Notes under the pieces: model-generated
Told to the model about the DNA's origin: nothing
The model's input: only the letters and a program-made list of their open reading frames with translations
Databases searched by the model: none
In this document: piece by piece, positions 44,901 to 50,929 of the stretch
Layout of the letters: every line of letters begins with the position of its first letter
Numbering within the stretch: position 1 is the first letter of the stretch
Made by a program: the position numbers and the translations under genes
Assembly: GCA_023397475.1 (NCBI GenBank)
Contig: JAEWUD010000014.1
Location: 1-57,536 of the forward strand
From: Bacillota bacterium
GTDB lineage: Bacteria; Bacillota; Clostridia; Saccharofermentanales; Saccharofermentanaceae
DNA: 57,536 bases
Direction: 5' to 3'

Positions 44901-46436
44901 TTCGCGGGCTACCAGTACGATCCCGAGACGGGTATGTACTACTTGAACTCGCGCATGTACGATCCGATCACGGCGCGTTTCCTGCAGGAGGACACGTACA
45001 CCGGCAAGGGCAGCGACCCGCTGTCGCTGAACCTGTACACCTATTGCTACAACAGCCCGCTCAAGTACTACGATCCGACGGGACATAGTCCAGTCGGGAC
45101 CATGCCGAATGGAACCTATGGCATGCCGTGGCAGATCTATGCCGCCGGGTACATGCCGCAGGTCAGTTCGGCGCGAGCAAAATCTCTCGAAAAGCTCGAT
45201 GCCGGCGCGAAAACGCTCGATGCCACCAGCCAGATGACGATTGCCAACGCAGAGTCGTACATCATCTACAACGATCCATCCGGCTCGAAATACAACGCTG
45301 CGCGCCAGCAGACAATCAGCGAACTTATCGCGAGCGATAAGAGCTCATTGACGCTGCAGAAGATTGAGAACAAGACGCTGGCTAAGCAAGTCGGTCAGTA
45401 TCTGGACAGCCTGAAGATCGATCCGACATCTGTGGAACCATCTGTGTACGGATTCGTTTCGAGCGTTGGGCTACGGGCCATGGATGCCGGTGCTCAAATG
45501 GTAAAGGGAGTCTATGACGGTGTTGTTCTCGCAGGACAGGGATTAGGTAACTATGCTTGGTCGAACACGAGCGATCTGATCGCCTATGGAAGTGCTCTGG
45601 CGGGCCAATCCTCTTGGGAAGACTTCAATAACACCTACTCGCAGAATAGTAAAAATCGTGAATCCATCGCATGGGGCGTCGCCGGTGGTGTTCTTGATAT
45701 TGGTATCGGCGCAACGGTAGGCGCAGTCGGATCATTATCGCAAATCGTATACAACAATGATTCAGTAAATAACTTTGCCGGACAAATGATTAGCAATAAA
45801 GATCAGTATACGATTAACACATTCGGATTAAACGAAACGCTCTATAACCAAGGGAAGGGTATTGCTCAGACGGGCTTTACTGTTGGAATGCTTGCCTGGG
45901 GACTTCATGGTGCGGCAAAGGCAAGTAGTGCCAAGGCTACAATGGAGACACCGGTAGCCGATCCTGTAAGAATGGGGTATAGTGGAAATGCGTTCACGAC
46001 TCCGGAAGCAGTGACGGCATTTACTGAGGCGAGAGCGGCACAGACGGCGGCTACGGCAGAGATAAAAGCTACTAATGGTGGGAGCATTAGCGCTCAACAT
46101 GAAATCTTGCAATATAAGCTTGATGAGTTAGCAGAAACACATTTGTTACCTAAGTTCAGAGAGACTGATCCAAATTTGACATCTGGGTATACAGGATCAT
46201 TTAAAACGGGTACAGTAGGGAATCCGAAAAAATCAACATTTGGTCAACCTATTGACTTGAATAATTTTGATATAGATTTCTATATAGAGAGCGATATCCT
46301 GTATGATCTATATGGAAACAGTTTGAAGGCAAATCCCGAATTCAGAACGATTTTGTCCCAAACGCCAGGATTTGAAGGGCTAAGACCAAACAAAGAAGGC
46401 TTTTCAATCAAATTTAAGCCATCATCAAGCAAATAA
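32967..46436 (+). CDS. Giant secreted Rhs/WapA-like polymorphic toxin (4489 residues)
   Basis: ATG 32967 is chosen because it gives a clean Sec signal peptide (MFIRSIFSRVTCLAVVASVL) with GGGGG ten bases upstream. Order: Ig-like domains (30-720); Pro-Thr linker (about 723-833) with ten TPEVTP units; three Ig-like domains with a KWASG/KYSPG/KWAKG motif (835-1095); two Fn3 domains (to 1275); right-handed beta-helix (1275-2110); DUF6531-like opening (SFDVTRTYNSKN); YD repeats (about 2245-3950); Rhs core ending YYDPTGHSP near 4042; a hydrophobic pretoxin region; a C-terminal toxin. The last about 95 residues have GYTGSFKTG...NNFDIDFYIE, a GS...DxD pattern of nucleotidyltransferase folds. No LPXTG anchor is seen. 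It is followed nine bases later by its immunity gene. Confidence 0.93.
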   Translation: MFIRSIFSRVTCLAVVASVLLQSSMLGYDFAALKRPLSNQADQPSLTSTYTVTGGSRTLRIKFDRPVTMADVNAADYIYVSGEKTKKISLSSMQNSISAVSPTLIGNDEYAYAFDLYFASDIPQKGSLVIQGSPAKAKKNTPSVSLFSDIYGNPILMSKTKGNSESVTSDYEIPLLLIGSSVIAPDQAVLVFNFDIAVNTESLGDYLSLESVSGSVPQAAFEGISATTFDIVEGRNLVVGFSAPLPAEGLIRIKDLDSTIAADGLNSVITSKKLQIPMTSSTTDEGVDDVTCPYDSSFLSITKIDSDEANSVLVSFSEPVKFIGEDAYTKIFATNAGMNAEGESIWTTPAVELVPMDGTAEGATTYKIVFAMPVTTTCNIAFQTVASQEDNRLTSLLVSAAGRSLYAEMSYETGPKNKGGNPKVGAIYERYAGAASYYVAMATYTPNKEFPVQPPVSVDAVRIVRAVVNDRSYKSVDLTFNVPVCIGTGIELRETVDGGAWKATLDPAKAVTYKNPMIINGKMYAQSVTVYFGKIEYKDPKKAPTNPALGDIIPDNGYVVLKSKSATDVNGNGINTKNGSSSIKYETSPYANLVKAVMVDVTTARITFNEPVVFQTLTPQNYIEIVASVMPGEPTVKCTTVMPVGGTMTGGTTTYDVLFDKPVYLPVSIRLIEDTTTLIDDIDPRAIGGLVKACSGRSVQATGTSNGHDEVNLTFTVQYPDPGTPTPTPTPTPTTTPTPTPTPTPTATPTPTPTTIPTPTPTQVPTPTPEVTPTPEVTPTPEVTPTPEVTPTPEVTPTPEVTPTPEVTPTPEVTPTPEVTPTPEVTPTPEPTPIPDQEAPVITATEASGWGKTREVTVQVVDASAISIVKWASGNRDIAYFADNGEVLTGDRFTASSNGDYTIYAVDANGNAAIFVVTVSHVDTIAPALTTAINGQTVSISASDADSGVVTRKYSPGSQTAEYFATGGMEIGGDAFDVMAPGTYTIYISDAAGNTTIAVIDVAKWDLIAPTILATPSDVWAQTNTITTTITDDGSGVTVMKWAKGQQTAAFFTSGGNPYDGTSFMVSENGIYTIYAEDAQGNTSVYYVTVSYVDAERPTTPSGVLATNITGQSATISFTPSADNVGVVAYFIYNDQGVVVAIVPATQALVNGSLEVLISGLTERTGYSFYVIAYDAAGNGSLSSESVSLTTTFAAPRNIQTSGSLQSVTVSWDAVTDADFYQVEMNGVVVATISATTYSYIPNLTEGGAFSFRIRACKDSVEGDWSAEALIRIYYACGGDLSGNVTWDKTDLPYLIEKDLRILPGASLLVSAGVTILVNPGVKLIVGGSMLLGGTDVARNVISSSRDADYGGTGIVSEGDYWNALHIENSGTFTADYLTMRYAVHTETRAMLVTSGSLTLGHADLQNSLTTAYGIYADLAGLTQAKLGVLYDILTRGSVSGNNTNQLGIGGESNQGLTFMNNGIVHYLAQDVIVGAGTSMYFLGLSKSIAKETSGITVNGTLTIVGSEAAKLVLTTVHDPAIGGAGVTTREQMWQGIHVNSGATLNMTHVNVRYAGDFIQQEYYVDGSSMIIEGNANINTSIFELNATMKIIMTSNSVTITYSQIQLNTSDSFLQAFNSQGFLVHVKGDGGSLIFAMNQAEDVGIYYGELIGFRTESGSLNFTFDSNVVTNCCAIGTNYGDTPLNANARITNNTITSNDYTVGIVLTNITGKWIIDNNTYTNYSAISIYKTVGQIEITVSNNNTNTVYRSISIYIDENNGNRITVYRNTISSGSIAMNICTNYATDTTTTGTQKIEIIENNIVKSIYSIGCNFYSKETMTEVILKNNILKSTEGMGFYSFFNATLDMRGNTVIAEEGGIGFTNFVGNIYVIGNHFESKENAIGFGLQGFEKLDSLTVSNNEFIGVNVSINFYEENSTAKITFDSNKIVAEFSIGYSYALMLRSSPTQKVLICNNEISSTENGIQVFVGDVTIIKNHITCYRVGIDLYDGGDVTGAQLSITENTITSGETAIHIKNAGYKTITISDNKITMTQAVSAIIVHMHLLLTIERNDIAFQNNTDGVILINADRAVAETAYIRMNYNTLHNISTAKNTNTCLLRATNSQIWVDAQYNFWGSPYAPTQTSKYTDKLSGHYYIQGKIDYRNWIGQEIVEQYYYGSNGGNAAQGLFAQKYTDLHIDAPGVSFDVTRTYNSKNSAGNTFGTGWSFSFESRCEDYKYTLVLADGTKQEIVFDYMKGVRLPDGSVLSFTKEGDTYRADNSGNTLVENADGSFTLTTKDKYVYQFDTKGYLISVTDHMGNATKIAVNDTGKVQKVTDAVGREYTISYNADDTIASVTDPIGRKTTYQYQNGRLVSVTDPMGNVKYSYEYDAQGLLTKITDSTQELSRDLEYIHDGGENEGKVRTIRDAYGNVTTFAYDNLNRTTTKTDLNGRQTIIKYNDAYQVIETKDAEGRVETTTYRDNKGSADTVTDRNGFTIKYEYDERDNVIKIINHDGSFRTFVYNEQNKLIAETDETGRKTFYVYDGFNRLVMKVQPLNGTDEYAAGADESKFAITKYEYYTDAELAAMGCLAKGLLKSVTGPNGYKVTSTYDKYGNLATQSDPDDSGRVTTYTNNTIGWRMSVKTPMGYETRYDYDDNGRLLRITDPEGGVSRNIYNAAGQYLCQIQPNQYDATADGLNDATKTFDYRDLTSGTRFAYNSYGLMTIKTDALGQQTHYAYDVYGNVISVTNPDGTMTVTEYDVMNRLVRTYFQKSDQDPKELLRSVRFEIPGDGTTRKLETVYLNATETLTVIHVYDFAGREISTSYEGLTIPPVQTEYNKNGSIASITASNGAKTYFKYDGLNRRTEQWTQIDATQYSYVKTIYDNEGNVTGTQMGVDSVALWGIPTKWINAYVTYNGNGQKTSVSDGEGRTTTFTYDADHRLIQTDRQISATQKQTVLQEYDGNGRVTKSHILVRAGDLAGYDYNNNDIVRITTAQEYDKNGNIVATTDANGVSSLMTYDALNRLIQTSVPTVDEFGQAQIATSSMTYRWDGQILTVTNALGHTTTNEYDKRGRLSRVIDAKGNTTARYYDNANRLVAIVSPKNYAENTDLDKMSRTEYVLDTLSRTIAVRQVYYDTRDAVWKTIIEKAYAYDTSGNLVKELDAMGLAAGTGDTLEEKIRTGYGTQYTYNLQGKVLTVLDPVSAERGLLYTTRFTYDAVGRTTMIESASGLISHMEYDSAGNITRKWIQENATAPEQTLMTATYDYVGNMQSQTDARGNTTTYSYNALGKLRETTLPGDATIPAIKTITQYTRTALPSVSWTDAGLLTSFTYDNLGHLLSVSKKDAKGNKTINTFFRYDLHGNLRFATDANGTVTEYTYDVLNQELTQTTDGKTTTKTYDANGNQLSVTDWLGNTSTNVYDALNRLIERHDAAGVTVQTLVYDEGGRQTTSTDALNRTITFTYDRNNRLLTTTDPGGHTTTNGYDNSGNVTTVTDSLGRTITYTFDSQNRLIAVKNAIGESTTFTYDANGNLLTQTDAAGHTVSFEYNVRNLLVRRIYPGGRTGDPGSYTYNPALVSSSTYTAEGQRATYTDRNGNTENFTYDVFGNLLSRTIGTDTISFTYDDNGNVLTMTDKTGTTTRTYDSLNRCISKIVPGFGVATYRYDITEGLEAGYSAESTTDPAGNVTLRVYDRVGRLVRVQTDDKTFTYTYNDDGSLRSLTYPNGAKEEYLYDECGQITSLTNRNADGTVINSYTYTYDDGHRLVTKVDARGTVSYTYDDIDRLASVTDVDGKTTAYTYDGAGNRATQTVTAKNAEGVTVVTVSSYTYDTSNRLLAIEKRVDGVLADRIDYTYDNNGNQQKTIRTPYSSGTAGTAETVLDNTYDLRNQLIRTVTADGTTVESVYNGDGLRVEKIVDGVRTRFFYEYSRVLLEQTGGYITGRNVYGTNLLMRAVGADTFYYMYNAHADVTALVTLDGRIAATYDYDPFGNVIEKTGDANNNTLFAGYQYDPETGMYYLNSRMYDPITARFLQEDTYTGKGSDPLSLNLYTYCYNSPLKYYDPTGHSPVGTMPNGTYGMPWQIYAAGYMPQVSSARAKSLEKLDAGAKTLDATSQMTIANAESYIIYNDPSGSKYNAARQQTISELIASDKSSLTLQKIENKTLAKQVGQYLDSLKIDPTSVEPSVYGFVSSVGLRAMDAGAQMVKGVYDGVVLAGQGLGNYAWSNTSDLIAYGSALAGQSSWEDFNNTYSQNSKNRESIAWGVAGGVLDIGIGATVGAVGSLSQIVYNNDSVNNFAGQMISNKDQYTINTFGLNETLYNQGKGIAQTGFTVGMLAWGLHGAAKASSAKATMETPVADPVRMGYSGNAFTTPEAVTAFTEARAAQTAATAEIKATNGGSISAQHEILQYKLDELAETHLLPKFRETDPNLTSGYTGSFKTGTVGNPKKSTFGQPIDLNNFDIDFYIESDILYDLYGNSLKANPEFRTILSQTPGFEGLRPNKEGFSIKFKPSSSK
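35136..35466 (+). repeat. Pro-Thr linker coding repeat
   Basis: An array of ACxCCx-type codon pairs encodes TPTPTP then ten TPEVTP units (18-bp period). It links the N-terminal Ig-like domains to the rest of the giant protein and probably spans the cell wall. Slippage could change its length. Confidence 0.9.
43703..45091 (+). repeat. Rhs core segment recurring in orphan cassettes
   Basis: The 3' part of the YD repeats and the core are found again, at high identity, at 47264-47767 (from 44591), 50935-52330 (from 43703), 54567-55667 (from 44004) and 57427-edge (from 44535). All complete copies end at the TGHSP codons, after which sequence diverges. This long shared homology can support recombination of toxin tips into the main gene. 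Confidence 0.93.
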
Positions 46437-46445
46437 GGGGGACAT

Positions 46446-46880
46446 ATGAGTAACAATCCTGAAGTGTACGGAGCTACAGCCATAGTTTATATAGATTATG
46501 ATAAGACAATAGAGGAATTGGGATCACTGATTAAAATAGCACTAGAACTCAAGTCAATTAGATATGATACCGATGAAGATGAACCTCACGATTTAGTGGG
46601 ATACTCAGAGGTGCTAGGATTTGAACTAGTCTTACAACATAAAAGTGAAGGATATTATGAGGGGAAATATTGTTACTCTTTGGAAATAAATACGACAGAT
46701 AATTATAGCAACGAGAAATTATGCGGAAAGACGTATGATTTATCACCATATTATGCAAGATATATATCAATGATTTGTAAAATCCATACTATAGCATGTG
46801 TGAAAAACGGTGCATCAAGACAATTAACAAAATTCTGGCATGAGAAATCAAACAGAATGTCTGAAGAAATCGAGATGTGA
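46446..46880 (+). CDS. Candidate immunity protein for the main Rhs toxin
   Basis: The 144-residue cytosolic protein (no signal) begins nine bases after the toxin stop with GGGGG as its site. It is acidic in its first half (YDTDEDEPHDLVGYSEVLGF) and AT-rich in coding, like other immunity genes here. No family recognised. Position directly after the toxin tip is the evidence for its role. The 100 bases after it are AT-rich and gene-free. Confidence 0.72.
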   Translation: MSNNPEVYGATAIVYIDYDKTIEELGSLIKIALELKSIRYDTDEDEPHDLVGYSEVLGFELVLQHKSEGYYEGKYCYSLEINTTDNYSNEKLCGKTYDLSPYYARYISMICKIHTIACVKNGASRQLTKFWHEKSNRMSEEIEM

Positions 46881-46981
46881 TTTTTTATGATACCATAAAT
46901 ATATAATGAATAAAAAATAGAAAAAAATATATAAATTAGAATAATAACGAAAGTACCTTAGAAATAACATCTGAGGTCTGT

Positions 46982-47210
46982 TCAATGTGCCTAGTAGATT
47001 TCCTAGGGAGATCCCGCAAAAGGTTAGCTCCTAAGCACCTTGACAACACAACAATAAATTGGTTTCTAAATTTATTGTTTCCAGGACTTGTCAATCAGTG
47101 GTATTTGGAACCCCATTTCTCGCTGAAAGCCCGTAATTGCTCTCTTCCCAGATCTTCGCTGCCGGCCTGATGATCGGCTTCAGATCTGCTGTAACCTTCT
47201 TCAAGTCCTT
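46982..47210 (-). pseudogene. IS256-family transposase remnant
   Basis: On the minus strand the frames read KDLKKVTADLKPI, then (after a shift) SEDLGREQLRAFSEKWGSKY, then (after restoring one C) PLIDKSW. This is the middle of IS256 (Mutator-like) transposases: the DLK...Y and W..KYP...SW block. At least two frameshifts are present. The 5' side of the gene is cut off by the start of the first orphan Rhs cassette. Confidence 0.6.
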
Positions 47211-47263
47211 TTAGGAGACGTACCGTATGCTGTTTCGAACCTGGTGAACGATGCATTCTCCTT

Positions 47264-48952
47264 CGTCGAGAACGTCTATAACGGCGACGGCCTGCGCGTC
47301 GAGAAGATCGTTGACGGCGTACGCACGCGCTTCTTCTACGAATACTCGCGCGTGCTGCTGGAGCAGACCGGCGGGTACATCATCGGCAGAAACGTCTACG
47401 GCACGAACCTCCTGATGCGCGCCGTCGGCGTGGACACCTTCTACTACATGTACAACGCCCACGCGGACGTCACTGCCCTCGTCACGCCCGACGGAAGGAT
47501 CGCCGCGACCTACGACTACGACCCCTTCGGCAACGTGATCGAGAAGACCGGCGACGCGGACAACAACATACTTTTCGCGGGCTACCAGTACGATCCCGAG
47601 ACGGGCATGTACTATCTGAACTCGCGTATGTACGATCCGATCACGGCGCGTTTCCTGCAGGAGGATACGTATACCGGTGTGGGCAGCGCCCCGCTGTCTC
47701 TGAACCTGTACACGTACTGCTACAACAGCCCGCTTAAGTACTACGATCTGACGGGGCATAGTCCGGAGTCCATTCAAAGAATACAGGACAAGATTGACGA
47801 GTTGTCGCAGTCCGGTTCGCATAACGCCGGCCTGTGGAGTCAGATCAAGGGCCTGGAAGAGCAAAAAGAAAGAGAAACTCGCGGAGATCAGAAAGCGAAG
47901 GCAAACCGCGAGAAGAAAGAAGACGAACGCACGAAATCTGTTGAGAGTACCATGAAGGATTATCCAGAGTTTTCTGGACAAAAAAATATCCAGGCACTTG
48001 ATGCATGCAAGAATTATATGGGATATAGCAATTATGTTTCGGCAGTTGAGAGGAATGTCACTGAATACAAGAAGTACAAACCAGGAGAGGATTTCGCTAC
48101 GTGGCAAGGAAAGCAACTAAGACCTGACACTACAGCTAGTTCACATTTACCTTGGATGGTGCAAGAGACTATACAGAGAAAGAGTGAACAGACAAAGATA
48201 GACAGATTGGTGTATGCTAACCAGCGTCTCGAAACCATGCTTCCAGAGATGTTAGAATCACCAAATCCAGAAAACTTCAAAGATAAGATGGACCTAATAG
48301 CCGAAGTCTTTGGGTATACAGAGATGACTTCGCAACAAGAAGACTTTTTCTGGGACGCAATCGCTTGGTTAGGAACCCCGTATGATCATTGTGACTTTGC
48401 ATATAACCAAGGGATAGCTGACTGCAGTGCTTTTGCACGAAGCCTTTATCTTGAAAATGGGATAGGAATTAGTCTTGATACTAGCCAAAGCAGGTCATCA
48501 TGTCAAATGTGGATGGCTACAGATCAGAACTCAAAAGACCATTATATTGATCTGCTAAATTCGGAAAAAAATGAAAATACATCAATTACTGTAATAAAAT
48601 TAAGTCGAGTAGTTTTTACAATCAACTTCTATCAGAAGAATACTCAACAGATTCAGGAGTTCTTATTTATTCGTATGCGAGAATGCCTGAAATAAATGAA
48701 CTTAATGAATTAACCCTTAACCCGTTTGATGTTATATTTTACGATTGTAGTGCTGTCGATGGTGTTGATCATGTAGGCATGGTATTGGGTAATAACAAGA
48801 ATGGGGATATAGTTTTCATTGAAACGGGAAGCAATGATCCGGGCCGAAAATTACAGATTATTGCTCCTAATGAAAGTCGATATGATTGCAGAGAAAAGCA
48901 AGTGATTGATAGCGAAGGTCCAGAGATTGTTGGCATTAAGAGATATATGTGA
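47264..48952 (+). pseudogene. Orphan Rhs cassette 1: NlpC/P60-type toxin tip, frameshifted
   Basis: The frame begins with the Rhs core (VENVYNGDGLRVEK) and passes the core motif, here mutated to YYDLTGHSP. The tip has a Lys/Glu-rich helix and an NlpC/P60 cysteine peptidase domain: WLGTPYDHCDFA...IADCSAFARSLYL (catalytic Cys). The frame then closes at 48695. The second frame (48573-48952) carries GVLIYSYARMPEINELN, VDHVGMVLGNNKN (catalytic His) and IETGSN. One A seems lost in the A-rich stretch at about 48565-48585. The start is doubtful: only a GTG at 47244 without a binding site. It would cut peptidoglycan if restored. Confidence 0.8.
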
Positions 48953-48976
48953 AATTTGAATTCTTAAGGAGAGAAT

Positions 48977-50797
48977 ATGCTAAACGCTAGACGGATTCCT
49001 TCTTCCATTATTTTTCTTGTATTAATTCTTGCCATTGTTTGTAATTCAGGTTGTGATAGAGGTGCAGATTCCCAGTATTCATCCAACGCGGCAAGCTCTA
49101 TGTCAATTGTTGAAACAACTATTCTGCCGAGCGTTGAAGCTACGGAATCATCTCTTGAATCAACGAATGGGACGATAGCGACTACTGGCAACTTCGAGAA
49201 AATAGAGAAACAAAGCCCGCTTGCGATCGAGACAGGTGGCAAATACCTCGTTCAGGATTATCCCAGAGAATATGCGATGATTCTCTGCGGAGGCAATGCT
49301 GTGAAGGTGGATGGCGTATTGAATGCTTACTCAATTGTTCCTGGTGAGAGCATAGCTGTGATGCTTCTTGACAGGTTGGAGAACGGGCCGGGAAGATTGG
49401 TCGTATCCGACGGTGTATCAGGTACTGAAATATCAGCGCATGTTTCAGACTATCGAGTATCCGCCAATGGGGAATCAATTCTCTTTGTAGGATACGACAA
49501 CACCGATAACGGGCAGGGCGGTCTGTTTCTGTATTCAGTATTACTAAAAGAGAGTGTGCGGATTTCGGACTTTTCGCAAGGCGCGATCTGCTTATCTCCT
49601 GATGGAAAAGCCGTCGTATTTCAGGATGATCAGTCTGACTCGACAGAAGATACTACTTGCCAACTATGGATGGATGGTAAAAGAGCCTCGATTGACGCAG
49701 AGGATATGCAACCGATCGCTGTAGCTGACGGCGGATCTGCTGTGTACTTTATTCGAAATTATTCGGAAAAGAATGCCAGGGAGTTTTGGGTGTATTCCAA
49801 TAAGAAATGGACGCAACTATCGGAACAGATGTATCCTTACAGTGAATCTTTGCTCTTGAATAACGATGGAACTCAGGTCTTATTCGATGACAGAGAGGGA
49901 GTTACTTACTGGGAGATTGGAACAGAGACGACACTTATCGCGCCTGAGCGACGACTTACTCCTGTTCTCGAGATGTTCCGAAAGCCACACGATTATACAT
50001 CCTCTCAAGAAGAAACATTCATAGCAGAATTTTCCGGAACGAATTTTTTGCGAGGAACTTTTTTCGAGACCTATCAATTTGGTGGAATTACGCATGAATT
50101 AGGCTTCTTTGATGAGGGAAATTCCTTTTTGCCAATTGCCTCTACCGAAAACGACAAGATCTTTGAACTATTCGACTGGACTCTTCTGTACTGTGAATCC
50201 GAGAGTCATAATATCGTCTACATACCGGATATTAGAACGGTTTCACAAGGTGTTGAGACGTTGGAACGGGCGAAAGTTATTCTGTGTGAGAATGCCGGCA
50301 ATTCGAATCTATGTTTGACCGATGAAGGGAGCGCTTACATTTCAGATCTTGAAGGATACACCGTCTACAAAGACGGAAAGAAGACAGACATCATCTCGTC
50401 AGATTTCGTGTTGCTAGACTGTCTGCACAGACCCGATCAGCCGGATGTGGTATATTTTAAAAAAATCCTAAGTGAGAACGACGATCCGGTTTCTACATAT
50501 GTTGCGGCCTACTACTACGATCTCTACGCGTTGGAGGACTCGGTGAGCAAAGAGCCGTCGCTCGTAGAGGAGAAGGTGGGATGTGTAATCATAACAGAGA
50601 AGGATATATATACCTTAGCGCTCGAAGAGGTTGCAGGAGGTATTCGAGAGTACTACGAAAATCCTAACGCGTACGATGAGATAAATCAAATTGGGCCGAT
50701 CGAAGAATGGGATCGAAATCTCATAAGTTATAGCAAGGATGGATTGTTGTTTGTTGAGATGGGAACAATAGAACGGCGTTATTTGGCAGGCGGTTAG
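48977..50797 (+). CDS. Lipoprotein with beta-propeller-like repeats, candidate immunity protein of cassette 1
   Basis: The 606-residue protein starts at ATG 48977 with AAGGAG five bases upstream. A signal sequence ends in a lipobox (AIVCNSGCDRG), so it is a surface lipoprotein. The body has repeated strands of TolB/PD40 look (ICLSPDGKAVVFQDD, LLLNNDGTQVLFDDREG). It directly follows the NlpC/P60 toxin cassette, where an immunity gene should be. Since a peptidoglycan-cutting toxin acts outside the membrane, a lipoprotein is a sensible form for protection; that is inference. It could also be an unrelated passenger. Confidence 0.75.
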   Translation: MLNARRIPSSIIFLVLILAIVCNSGCDRGADSQYSSNAASSMSIVETTILPSVEATESSLESTNGTIATTGNFEKIEKQSPLAIETGGKYLVQDYPREYAMILCGGNAVKVDGVLNAYSIVPGESIAVMLLDRLENGPGRLVVSDGVSGTEISAHVSDYRVSANGESILFVGYDNTDNGQGGLFLYSVLLKESVRISDFSQGAICLSPDGKAVVFQDDQSDSTEDTTCQLWMDGKRASIDAEDMQPIAVADGGSAVYFIRNYSEKNAREFWVYSNKKWTQLSEQMYPYSESLLLNNDGTQVLFDDREGVTYWEIGTETTLIAPERRLTPVLEMFRKPHDYTSSQEETFIAEFSGTNFLRGTFFETYQFGGITHELGFFDEGNSFLPIASTENDKIFELFDWTLLYCESESHNIVYIPDIRTVSQGVETLERAKVILCENAGNSNLCLTDEGSAYISDLEGYTVYKDGKKTDIISSDFVLLDCLHRPDQPDVVYFKKILSENDDPVSTYVAAYYYDLYALEDSVSKEPSLVEEKVGCVIITEKDIYTLALEEVAGGIREYYENPNAYDEINQIGPIEEWDRNLISYSKDGLLFVEMGTIERRYLAGG

Positions 50798-50929
50798 GTC
50801 TGAGCGTGGTGCTGTGTTAGCATAAATTATTCTAAAAGCAAACAATAGAACCTTGACATAATTGTTACGTCTCTTCATTCGCTTCCTTATTTTATATGCT
50901 TTAGTGAAAGCTCTATTATCTCAGACCGG

